DNA of 64,000 nt from the NCBI GenBank assembly GCA_016584305.1, contig JACEEZ010003531.1, positions 13,516 to 77,515 on the forward strand. Reading direction: 5' to 3'. This stretch comes from Chionoecetes opilio. Taxonomy: Eukaryota > Arthropoda > Malacostraca > Decapoda > Majidae. The notes beneath the pieces were generated by a model that saw nothing but the letters and a program-made list of their open reading frames with translations, had not been told where the DNA came from and did no database searches. A program made the translations under genes and the position numbers. Shown here one piece after another: positions 40,581 through 51,789 of the stretch. Position 1 is the first letter of the stretch; each line of letters begins with the position of its first letter.

Positions 40581-42962
40581 CACACACACAAAAACAAACA
40601 CCACCTAAAGGGGTTTAGGGTTAGAGCCCCTTTCCCCGGGGTTTTTTAAATTAAAATTTTTTGGACATTTTTCTCTCCTCCTTGGGAAAGGGGATGGGGG
40701 GGGGGGGGGGTTGGAGTATCCAGCATTCCCCAGATTTTTTGGTCTTTAATGGGGCCCCAAAGGGCCTCTCCCCTCCCCAGGAGTGAAAAACGGCCCGATC
40801 GAAAAATTCGGGCTTGGCCCCCAAAAGCCCGTGGTTTTGTTTGGGCACACTGTAAAAAACAATTAGTGAATTTTACACACACAAAAAAAAATTAGTACGT
40901 TTTTTTGGTAACACATGACACATCTTTTGCCTTTTTTTTAAAACCCAAATAAAATCACAATCATAAAAAAACAAATACACACGAAGGCCAATGCTCTCAG
41001 ATCTCTCCTAATAAAAATTTTTGGAACGTAAAGAAAAACCACAACCACAGTATAAAAACCAAACATTTTCAGTGATGGACGGGCCCAAGCCTTATTTGGG
41101 CCTCTAAACTATTTTAACACTGTACAACACCCACTTTTTTTAGCGGAAAAAAACCATAAAAATCATTATAGGCTGCACAGTACGGGCACCCGGGCCCCCT
41201 ACCCATGAAACCCAAAGTCCCAGGGGCCAAGGGCCCCTTGCATGAAGGCAAAAAAAACACATACAGCAGTCTCCACAAAAAAACCCACTTTCACCCCAAA
41301 AGGCACACCACCCCCGCCACCAGGGAACATTTAAAAAAAAACAGCCCGGGACACGTTACACAAAAAATTTTATCCCCCACCTTCCCCCCTTGTCCTCCCC
41401 AAACCCGCCCCCCGAGTCCCTATTCATTCCCCACCGCTCCATCCCGTCACTAAAGGGACTCGGCTGCCCTTTTACAGCCCCCCGGGAACCACCCTTCTGA
41501 GGCTTTCCCCCTGTGAGGGCAGAATCCACTTGGCCAGGCTAGGGTGGGGGGAAACCCCCCCCGACCCCCCCGAGCTATCAAAACAGTTGCATGGGGCCTT
41601 GCACATGTGGGTTTGGGTGCAAAGCCCGCAACCCCCACTACAAACATTGGAAGACTGCACGGAGCAAAACACCAGCCAAAAACAAAAACTTTTACTTCCC
41701 GGAAGGGGCCCTGTGGGAAAAAACCCGGTTAAAAAAGGCCCTGGGCCTTTCCCCAGGAGCTCGGGCTGTACAAACCCGGCAGCACGATGAACCCGAAAGC
41801 AACTAATTTTTATTTTGGGGAAAACGTACTTCTTGTTGGAAAATCCAATATCTTGTTTTTTTTTTTCTATTTTTTAAAAGTTCCCCCCCAAAAAAAATTT
41901 GCTTTTCTCTTCTTATGGGAAATTTTTTTTTTTAGGTGTATAGGAGAAACAGTAGAACCAAAAGTTTTACCATCGGGTCCAATACTGTCAAACCCCCACT
42001 GGCCCAATACTGTCCCCCACCCGGGCAACACCACGGCTCCCAAAAAACTGTCACCCACCCCCCGCTCCCCCAACTTTTCCCCAAACCCACTTTCACCACA
42101 AAAAGGGGCCCCCAACCCGGCACCACCAACCCCCAAACACAATCTTTTCAGTATGCTCCTTCCCGTACCAAAATACCACAGTTTCTTCATCCACCAAGCA
42201 TTTTAACAAACTAATAAGGGTTTTTTGAGTTTTGTTTTTTTAAAATTTTTATATTTTATTGTAAGGCTTTTGGGGCAAATGAAATATTTTGTTTAAAATC
42301 TACTCTTTGTCCCAGTCTAGTACCAACTTACCAAAAAATTTCCCTTTATTATAAAAATGGCCCGATCCCTTTTGAATCAAATTCTCTCGTGACTTTCTGG
42401 GATTAGCTAAAAACATGTCTAACCCAATTTTTTTTCTTTATCTTTTCCTCCCATGCTTCAACCCCCGATGGCCCCACAGCTGTCTCATCCTTCTAAAGGG
42501 GGAACTCTTTGCTGAATTCCCTTTTTTAAAAATTCCCCTCTGGGTTTATGAAGGGCTTGTTTCCCCCTTCTCCTCCACCCCTGACTAATTTGCCCGGGTT
42601 TTTAAGATCCTTTCCCTAATTTATGTTTTCTTTGCCCTTTTTGGGGTGAGCCTCGGAAGGCTTTCGCCTGAAGGATTTTACAGCGTTGGGGGGGGGGGCA
42701 CGCTCTGTTCTAAACGCGTTATTTATTTGGGGGCGATTTTAAAAAAAAACGCTGTGGCCATATTTTGACTGGGAGGTTTTCATACTTTGCAGGTTTATCA
42801 TACCTTCCCTTCCCCTTTCCCCTGACCACACTCCCCACCAAAGGTGTGGTCACTTGAAGGGACACGGGCCCCAATACATGTATAATAAAAGGGATTTCAG
42901 TAAACAAACCCTCAAAAATTAGCGACCCCAAATTTTCTGATTTTTATTAATTATCGAGGTTG
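40581..42962. other. Homopolymer-rich, low-reliability sequence
   Basis: Dense runs of C, G, A and T with no family recognisable. The last 95 bases duplicate 43006-43097 with altered homopolymer lengths and end at a single N, so this is probably unpolished fill-in sequence. Confidence 0.55.
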
Positions 42963-43731
42963 NCTCACTCTACCTACCTACCCCACTGTTCACGGTGGAG
43001 GTGGTACACGTCTAATACATGTATAATAAAAAGCATACAGTAAACAAACCTCAAAATTAGCGACCCATAATTGCGATTTCATTAATTATCGAGTTCATCC
43101 TGTAAATTTAAATATCTTAAATTGAAGAGACAAAAATGAACAAAACATAGTTCAAACATGGCGCGCAGTTGTATAGTAGACCATGGCAATGGTAGAGGGC
43201 GCAACAATCACATAAAGTTGGCAGTCTTTCTCTGTCTCGTCTCAGTCACGCTCGCTCTCTCAGCACGGGAACAAGGGCAGTGTTGGTAGAAGTGTTAAAA
43301 ATGCAGCAAATTTGAGGGATAAACTGATGACTCTTATGGAATCGGCACTCGGTGTATTTACCTAGTTGTGTTTTACAGGGCCTGAGCTACACTCGTGTGG
43401 TCCCGTCTTTCTTTCAATTCAATTGGTGGACATTATGTGCCGATATCACCTCCTCATTTAGTCCATTCAAAACTTCTACATTTCTATGAGGGAAGCTGTA
43501 CTTCTTTATGTTGTTCAGGCATCTCCCTTTTCCTAGTTGTTTTGTATGTCCTCTTGTGTAGCGACCTTCTCTTTGTTTCCGAGTCAGTAGTCTCTCATGG
43601 TCTGTTTCTTCCATCTTTGTTATTAGCTTAAAATTTGTTATTAAGTCTCCTCTTTCTCTTCTCTGCTCGAGTATTGGTAACTTTATTTCCTTCAACCTTT
43701 CCTCATAAGAAAGTTCTTCTAGCTCTGGTAC

Positions 43732-45377
43732 TGTGTTGCTTGAATTTCGGGGTAACTCCTATGGGGGGTTTAGAACTGGTCAACGGTTTTTGAATGATAT
43801 TACTTGATTAAGATTTTTCATTAGATTACAACTTGAATGGAGGATTTAACTTAGTCTTATGACTTCACTATGTGATTATAGTTTGACCACTTCTCACTGC
43901 GGAGAGTACTGAAATGGGGGATGTATTTAAGGGGAAAGTGTAAGGGTTTAGGTTAAGGGGACAGGGTATGAGTTAAGGGGGAAGTTGCTGCCACCAGCTC
44001 AGGCGAGTAGTTCACTGGGTTACTCCCTGGGCACGTTTGAATAATATTAATATTAGATTTATCTTGGTAGTCGTGATTGATACGTGGAATTATACCGAGT
44101 AAGGCTGACTCTTTTGGAAGTGTGGGGAATTACTGTCCTAACACAGAATAATCACCTGGGTTTTTTTTATAATAAACACAAGAACTATATTTGAAACATC
44201 ATCCTATTTATTCGCCATGAAACATTATTGCTGTTTGAGACCTTAGACACATACATAAACTCTAATCTGGAACGGGCAAGCTACTTTAGAGCATAATCTC
44301 CCTCACAGAATCATTTCTTAGAATTACCACCTATATCCGTATCAACTGAGCACTATAGGTATACATTGAATATATATATAGGAAAGAGAATGTGAGAGTA
44401 AGGAGTTTGGTGTGTGGATTCACAATGACCATATGACTTGAAGAGGACAGGAACGAGCCTCTCCCTACGGGGAGGAGGAGTGTAGACTCCCCCGTCGAAG
44501 CCTACAAGAAGGATGAGCGGGGACTCGTTAATAATACTTATAAGGATGGGTAGACCTCCCTTACGTTAGCGTAAACTAAACATTGTTACTCATATTTGAA
44601 AATATAGATAACAAGGAAAAGGGGGGGGGGGGAATACAGGAGCGAATGTGGAGCGACTTACCTACAAGAAGGATGAGCGGGGACTGGCGTGTCCCGGCGT
44701 TACACCGCCCGAGGCAGAAAAAAAGGGGAATCGTTTGAGGGTTTAGACGTGACCTCAAATGAAGAGCTTATAATCACAAACTAACTAATAAAATAATGAA
44801 ACTCGTGTACCTAAGACAAGGCTGCCTATAATACAGACCTGTTACTTTGATATAGAAGAATTTAATATGTTTAATCTAATACCCAAGAAGGGTGGTTTTA
44901 TATGTAATGTCGACAGTCCGAACGCGTTTTCAAGAGTGAGAGGGTATGAAATATGTAGCATAGAAATTTGGTAGGCTTTCAATTTAGCGCGTATCTTTAC
45001 TAACACGTCCATGTATGACCATGACCGATAACGATAGGGATTATTTTGAAAGACATTAAGAATCTGGGAGTGTTCCTCGGTCTGATCAGATAGCTGGGGA
45101 AAGATGAAAAGATTTGAACCCATTAGTTATCACTGATCGCGGAATAATTATCCCACGGATTTTGACTCGCATACGGCATGTCGGGGGGGGGGGGAATGGA
45201 AGGAAGGAAGAAAGAAAATGGCGGAGAGGAAGGAAAGAAGATAAACAGAATGGCGGTTTAGAAAGAAGGACGATGAGTCACCCGTGAAACTAAAAAAATG
45301 AACTACTTACAAGACATAGCTCGGGAATTATATGATAATAATTCTCATACTATCTCTCCCGAATAATGGGCATTACA
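43732..45377. mobile_element. TG...CA element (probable solo LTR) with GTAC target duplication
   Basis: The insertion in LINE D starts TGTGTTGCTTGAATTTCGGG and ends GGGCATTACA. GTAC flanks it on both sides (43728-43731 and 45378-45381). Removing it plus one GTAC restores the LINE D reading KMVPELEEL exactly. TG...CA ends and a 4-bp duplication fit an LTR retrotransposon. At 1646 bp, with no coding frame, a long solo LTR is most likely. A 25-bp CCTACAAGAAGGATGAGCGG block occurs twice inside (44501, 44661). An A/G-rich stretch lies at 45196-45260. Confidence 0.7.
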
Positions 45378-45827
45378 GTACCATCTTTGTTGCCATTCTC
45401 TGTAGCCTCTAAAACTTTTTCACATGCTTCTTTTTATATGGGAACCACACAATGGCAGCATATTCCATTTTTGGTCGGATCATTGTAGTAATTATCATTC
45501 TCATCATATTTGTGTCCCATGTAATGAGATGCCACTCTAATATTCTTTAACATCCTGTATGTACTATCTCCAAATATTTTATTTATACGTTGTTCTGGTT
45601 GTAGGTTATTCTGCATTATCACTCCCAGGTCCTTTTCTTCCTGAATCTTTGCAATTATTTCATTTCCCATTCTATATGGCCATTTATTCCTCTTTTCGCT
45701 TCTTCCAAATTCCATCACATGACACTTTTTTTACATTAAATTCCATTTCCCATCTTTTGCTCCATTCGTAGATCTTGTTCAGGTCATTTTGTAGTGTTTC
45801 ACAATCTTTATAGCTTTTTATTAATCT

Positions 45828-46724
45828 GAAAGTAATCGTCCAGACCTATTTTTTCGTTGCATAATTATGATGAATGATCATTCAAAATATCTAATCCACA
45901 AAAAATAAATAATTTCAATGCCTTATTTTCCTAAAAAACATGACTTGTAAAAAGCGCGGGAAAAACAACAGCCCCATTCCAGCCGTGGCGGGAAACATGC
46001 TGGTGACGTCACAGGAGTAAGCATCCCAGCCCTGCCTGATACAAAGACACGGGGACTTGGAAAAATATATAGTACGTAGTTGAAGAATTTTGGGTGTTTC
46101 TGATATATTTTTTTTTGCAATATGGCATATACTTGCATCCTGTATGGGTGCAGCAAGAAAGCTGTGCCTTTCCAGAGAGCTTAGCACCCATTTCCGACCT
46201 ATTTGGCCATGATATGTGTGTGCAGCGCCGGGCAGTGGCGGGTGAAAGGAGCGCTGCAAGACACTGTGTTTCACACCGCGCTCCTCTCACCCGCCACTGC
46301 CAGGCGCAGCACACACATATCATGGTCAAATAGGGCGGAAATGGGTGCTAAGCTCTCTGGAAAGGCACAGCTTTCTGGCTGCACCCATACATGATACAAG
46401 TATATGCCATATTGCAAAAAAAAAATATTAGCAACACCCAAAATTCTTCAAGTACTGTACTATATTTTTTTCTGAGTCTCCGTGTATCTGTATCAGGCAG
46501 GGCTGGGAGGCTTACTCATGACGTCAACCGAAGCCATGGTGCGTCGTTCTGCTTGTCATCAGTTGTGTTTGAGAGCTCAGGGAATTACAGATTTTGAATG
46601 CGGATCATTTAAAAATGGGTGACTGGATGCAAAAAGTGACAACATATTGTTGATATACTCGATCATGGCTATATTTTGACTGCATTAAATCAGGAATGAT
46701 GAAATGGTCTGGACGATTACTTTA
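45828..46724. mobile_element. Foldback element with AAAGTAATCGTCCAGACC termini
   Basis: Both ends carry AAAGTAATCGTCCAGACC in inverted orientation. The inner 270 bp of each arm are near-identical inverted copies (for example ATGGCATATACTTG and its complement) meeting at about 46262. The outer parts are more diverged. Each arm opens with an ATG frame beginning MAYTCI-YGCS-KAVPFQRA and then a stop followed by HPFP. This is reminiscent of a THAP zinc finger start as found in P-element-like transposases, though the similarity is short. It is inserted between FVDDIKLL and the rest of LINE D. A solo arm of the family is at 12256-12540. Confidence 0.75.
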
Positions 46725-46820
46725 ATAGTTTTATATCATCCACAAAGTGACTATTATAACTATTTATTTCCTCCGTCATGTCATTGACGTAAATCGTGAA
46801 CATTATTGGTGCCAACAAAC

Positions 46821-47465
46821 GTGTGTGTGAATAGATGACTGTAGAGGGGAAAATGTGGCACTCTATTTTACCGGGATTGGGGAAAAAAGCCCCATTTCCT
46901 GCACCCCCTTTTCCCTCTGCGACCACTTAGAAAAACCCCAAGGCTTTTCAAAAAAACCCCTGATCAATGCAAAAACCCCCTTCACTGAAGAAAGGGGTTG
47001 GGTTTAAAGACCAATTCAAAAAAGAGGTTTTCTCAAAAAAAAAATGTTGAAAAAAAGAACGTAAAAAACCAAAAAGAAAAAAAAGGAAGCTACAAGAGGC
47101 CCTTTGAGGCCCCCAAATGAGGGTAGTTCCTGTAAAATTTTTGGGTAAAAAGCAGGGGCAGCGTTTCTTTGAGGCTGCTGCCGTTGATCCAGCTGTGCAA
47201 AAAAAAAAAAAGTGATTGAAGAAAAGGGGCCTATTTTTTCAGAACTTTTTTAAATTTTACAGAAAAAACTGCTATATTTTGGAAGAAAATGCAAAGATGG
47301 GCATCGAAAATTTTTTTCTCCAATTCCGCTATCGAAAATTCCCCCGAAATTCCGCCCTTTCCCACCAGTCCCCCAATCGAAATTTTCCCCCAAATTTATT
47401 TTCAGATGGGCCTTTTGGGCAAGCAGGATACAGGGGAAAGTGTTAATCCTGCGGGAGGGGCCCCT
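46821..47465. other. Homopolymer-rich sequence, nothing recognised
   Basis: Runs of A, T, C and G dominate and no feature is supportable. Confidence 0.4.
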
Positions 47466-47830
47466 TTTTTTTTTTTTTTTTTTTTTAAAAGGGGCCTTTT
47501 GCGCCTGTAGGCAGAAAGTGACCCGGGGCCCGGGGGATGGTAGGCTTGGGGGTTCATTTTGAGGGCTCTGAGGGTTGGCCCTCCCCTGTGGTGGGCAGGA
47601 AAGGATTTTTTAGTGACGCCTTTTGAAAAAAGGTCTTTGCCCCCCCCTGTGTCCTCCGATGAAATCGAAAATCAAAGGTTTAGAGTTGATGGGCAGGGCA
47701 TGGGGGTTTTTCTTAGGCCACTCGAGGGATGCAAAAAGGGTTTTTTGGGTTTTCCCTTCGGGGACGAACTTGGTCACCGAGAAACGCCAGTGGAGTTTGA
47801 AAACCACTCGCTACCGGCCTCCCCGCATTT
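47466..47830 (-). mobile_element. tRNA-derived SINE (copy 2, inverted, noisy)
   Basis: The complement matches the SINE at 32179-32515 throughout. The A-box region GGTAGCGAGTGG, GTTTCTCGGTGACCAAGTTCG, CATGCCCTGCCCATCAACTC and GCCTACAGGCGC are all present. It ends at an A tail (poly-T 47466-47486 on this strand). Frequent homopolymer differences separate the two copies. Confidence 0.8.
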
Positions 47831-50800
47831 CCGTCAGGAGGAAAAACCCAGTCCTCTTGCCGAACGCAGCAGCACGAACACCCTCCTCTTTTTTTTTTTC
47901 AAACCATCTTCTGACGGGGCTAAAAGCTAGCCGTTTGTCCTCCCATGCTGGGGGCCCTTTGATAAAAAAATTTTTTAAACAAAATAATAATAATCGAAAT
48001 TCCAAAAATTTCCCCCAAATTCGGCAAAAAAATTTTGACACCTACAATTAAAAAAAAAAAATGTCTCTAGATCTTTATTAGGGTTTCTTTGTCTCTTTTA
48101 GTTTTTTTTTTAAATTTTTAAACATTTCAAAAGGTCTACTGGTAGTAATAAATAGTCAAAGGAAATCACAAATTTTTCCCTCCCCTCCCCTCATCCTTCC
48201 CTCCCCTTTCCCCCCCTTTTCTTTTTGGTTTAGAAATAAAGGGTTGCTCCTTAAAAGAACAAAAGGGTTCTCAAAGTTTTTGGCGGGTCAGCGCTGCCCC
48301 TCCCCCCCGGTCTCAGGATGTCAAAACCCCATGCTGAACAGCCCCCCACACCCGGGGAGGGGGGAACGGGGTTTTTTTTGGGTTTTTTGATAAAAACGGG
48401 TTTCCCAACCAAAGGCAGATTTGGCCAGTGTTTTCTCCCCCCATTTTTGGCGGGAACTTATATACAATTATTGCGTTTTGGCCGTTTAAAAAATTGTTGG
48501 GGGTTTCCGAAACCCCTTTTAATCCGAAATTTTTAAAGGCACCCTGCAATTGCGCAAAATTCGAAAACCAAATTTACCCCCCCGGGCAAGTTGCGAATTC
48601 CCCCCCGGAAATTTGCGGACAAAAAATTGTGGAATGCCCAACCTCTGGGGAAAAAGGAAAAAAACCCGGGACCTACAAAAGGTATGCAAGAGAAAATTTG
48701 CATCAGGGTTTAAAAACCTGAAAAAAGATCGCTTTACTCAATGATGGTGGCAACGCCGGGGGCCCAAAGGATCAAGCCTGCCCCTAAATTTAAACCGGGC
48801 GGAAAATCTTCGAGCTTTGAAAACAAAACAAAATTGTCTCTCCCTTTTCTATTGAATGTTTAATAGCAAGGCGGGATGAAAAACCTTCTGTTCATGTTTG
48901 GGTTTCACAAATTTTTTATCCCGAGGCAAAGCGGTACCCGAGGAAAGGGACTAGAATTTAAAGTTCTGCTTTTTGCAAAAAATAATGCCCCCGGTCACCC
49001 AGATGCACAGGCTTTTTAGAAAACTAAAAGGCTTTGGGAAAACATTTTCCCTTTGCCTCCAAAATTTCCCAATTCCCCCTTACCCAAAACCTATGGATAA
49101 AGGGTGTATTTCAGCATTTAAAACCTTGTACACTCGGCGGGCATGCAAAAAAAATTGTTAAAGGGTTGGAGCCAAAACACTGGGGTTTAGTCTTGCTACC
49201 AAAACCTTGGCAAAAATTTTAACATTGCGGGACAAATATCAGTGTCTTGCAGTCAGCAATAAATGAATTGAAAAGGAAACTGTCAATGCTTGCGGGAAAA
49301 AATTTTATGGCCAGATTTGTGTGAATGTTTCAAAAGGTTTTCCCTACCTTTAAATTTTTACCAAAGAAGGGACGCCTTAATGGGCCCCGAGGGCCCGAGC
49401 GAGCCCTAAAACCGACGCACGTGCGCACGTGGGGGCCCCCCACCCGGAGTTTAAACCCTTTTTTTGACCTTTTTGAAAAAAGGGGTGGTGGGGCCCAAAA
49501 CCCCCAAAACCCAAGTTTCAAACTTAGTCGGTACAGCCGTTTCTAAGCTTAGAAAGATAACTTTGTCTGATACCCCTCACCCCACCCACGCGGCACGCGC
49601 CACGCCCCCATGCTGACCCCCCCGTGGGAAAAAAAACATGCCCAAGGAAAAAAAGGGGAGATATCAGATGGCAAAGGGACCGCTTCCCCAAGGGGGGAAG
49701 CGGGTTTCCAAAAGTAAAAAGCTCCTAAAAAATTTGTAAGGGGTCGGGCCGGGGGCCGGGGGTCCGGCCCGTTTAAAAGTGAGAAAAATCCCTTTATCCA
49801 AGAGGATCAAGCGCTTTGCGCTCGCTTTTTAAAACAGTTTTGGGGGTTTTTGAATACTAAAAACTGGTACCATTTTTGGTGGGGAAGGTTTTGAAGATCT
49901 CAGCGGGAAAAATTTGTTTGATTTTAGTCAAGTCAACAAAAGAGCCCCAAACTGAGCGGGGAAAATTGATAAAAACACAAACCCCTGTAGTGAAGAAGGG
50001 GGGGGACCAGAAGAAGGTAAAAAGTGCTGCCTTTTAAAGAGGATGAGGCCTTTCGCTTAAAACTTTCCTGCAGGTGGTGGTAAATGGGTTCTTACCGGGA
50101 AATAAACACGGGGTTGGGGGGGGATCTGGAAAGGGCCGCAGTTTTTGTCGTGTTTAAAAGCTGCCCTGGGTCAGAATAATCAGACAAGTTTGGGGGAAAT
50201 TTAAAGAAGGAAAAAAAACAGGGATAGTCCCCAAGGGAGGTGGACTCCCAGGGAAAACAAGGGATGGTCTATGCAGGAGCTGCGAAGGGGAGGGGGGCTT
50301 TAGGAGGGGCTTTAATGTAAAAATTTGGGTAATGAAAAGGGGTAAACTGAAAAAGTAAGGGGCTGGAAAGTGACAAATGCTTGGGGGGCCCAACCACACC
50401 CAATGCGAAGAGGGGGGGAGGGGAGAAACCTACCCGGACATACATTGGAAATAATAAGAAGATTTTTTGGGAAAAGCTCTGTATGCAACCCTCAAGTAGA
50501 GAAAAAAATTTAAAGGGAAGATGAGTGTAACAGGAGGAAATTTTTGGGAAAATAAAAAAGGAAGGGTAAATGCATCCAGGGAGGGGCTAATAAATTAGTG
50601 ATTTAAGAAAATGAATGAAATGCAAGAACAGATTTAAGAATGGAGAGAAAGGGGGAAAGGGCCAGGGAGAACTTTGAGTCTGAGCTGGCCCAAAATTAAG
50701 AAGATGATGCAGAGAAAAGAAGGGAAAAAATGGATGAGATGGGGTGAGGGGTTTGGGAGAAGTGGGCTGAGAGAAAAGAAGAGAACTTGGAGGAAAAAGG

Positions 50801-51680
50801 GAAGATAAGAAAAGGGGGAGGAAAAATGCAAAGATGTTTTAAGACGGGGGGGAAAGTGAGAAAGAGGATGGGAAAAGAAAGGGGGGAAAGATGTAAGAGC
50901 TGGTGAAATATGTGTTTAAGGAGGGGGTTGGTGTGGAAGGGGTTGGAAATGGGTGAAAGTGACGAAAGGGAACGGGAAAATGAGGGGGGAGAGAAAAAAC
51001 CCCTGGTTGCAATTTTTCTTGAGTGATGTGTATTTTTAAAGGGGGCATCAAAAAAAAGAGGCCGAGAGCTGAGGGAAAAGCACGGGGGGATAGGGGTAAA
51101 TAAGATCCAAAACTTGCCGTAGCCCCAAAAATAGGCGAGAAAGAGAGGAAAAATGCTTTTACTAAAAAGGGAAAAAAAATTTCAGGAGAAAAGAAGAGAG
51201 GGTGGTAGGTGGATAATTTAAAAAAAGGTAAGAAACGTCAGGGTAAAAAGGAGGGAAGGGGTGGAGAATGAGATGGTAGGGGTTTGGGGAAAAAAAAGGG
51301 GAAAGGGAAAAGAGAAGGGGTTTTAAAAATAAAAAAATAAATGTGCAAGGGGGGTTAAAAAAAAAATTAAAAATTATAGAAAAAAGAAAAACTTTCTAAT
51401 GATAAAGCATAGGATGTCTAACGGGAAAATCAGAAGAAAAATAAGGGATGTATATTTTTTTTTAAGGGGGGTTAGAGTTATACGGGCGAATCTTTTTTAA
51501 AAATGGGGTACGGCAAAACCCAAGGGGGTAACCCCTGGGTTTAGGACAGGCAGTGCCGTTTTTTTAAAAATTTTTCCGGGGGGGGGGGAAGGGGTTAGTT
51601 TTAAAATTGGTTTTTAAAAGTAAAAAAATAGTTTTTGGAAATGTTATACAAACCAGGACCCTGTCCCAAAACTTTAGTGG
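47831..51680. other. Homopolymer-rich, low-reliability sequence with polypurine tract
   Basis: No family recognised. From about 50150 to 51450 the plus strand is strongly purine-biased, with repeated GAGAAAAGAAG-type runs. The long pyrimidine-coded frames on the minus strand are a consequence of this bias. Confidence 0.45.
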
Positions 51681-51681
51681 G

Positions 51682-51785
51682 CAGTGGTTTTCAACCGGGG
51701 GGCCATGGCCCCCCAAAGGGGGGGGGCCATGGCAAGAATTTTAAGGGGGCCATGGGGGCTGTTGCAAATTATTTCATTCAAATAA
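51682..51785 (+). mobile_element. Possible hAT-like terminus
   Basis: CAGTGGTTTTCAACCGGGGG followed by GGCCATGGCCCCCC matches the style of hAT-family ends (CAGTGGTTCTCAACC). No matching right end was found in the noisy sequence downstream. Confidence 0.35.
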
Positions 51786-51789
51786 TGTT

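Larger units (their letters stand above)
43345..46820 (-). mobile_element. LINE family D, RT and C-terminus, with two insertions
   Basis: Read on the minus strand. LLAPIMFTIYVNDMTEEI with the catalytic box degenerated to FVDDIKLL (46720-46820) runs into the foldback element. The frame resumes with YKDCETLQNDLNKI-like, MEFGRSEKRNKWPY, EEKDLGVIMQNNL and FPYKKKHVKK to ATKMV at about 45390. After a TG...CA insertion it resumes as PELEELSYEERLKEI, LPILEQRRERGDLITNFKLI, GRYTRGHTKQL and KKYSFPHRNVEVLNGL (43414-43730). The 5' part is missing. This LINE is unrelated to families A, B (RTE) and C at the motif level. Confidence 0.8.

Noticed and set aside
50154..51051. Minus-strand proline/serine/phenylalanine-rich frames as membrane proteins
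   Set aside because: They reflect the polypurine bias of the plus strand and lie in unreliable sequence.
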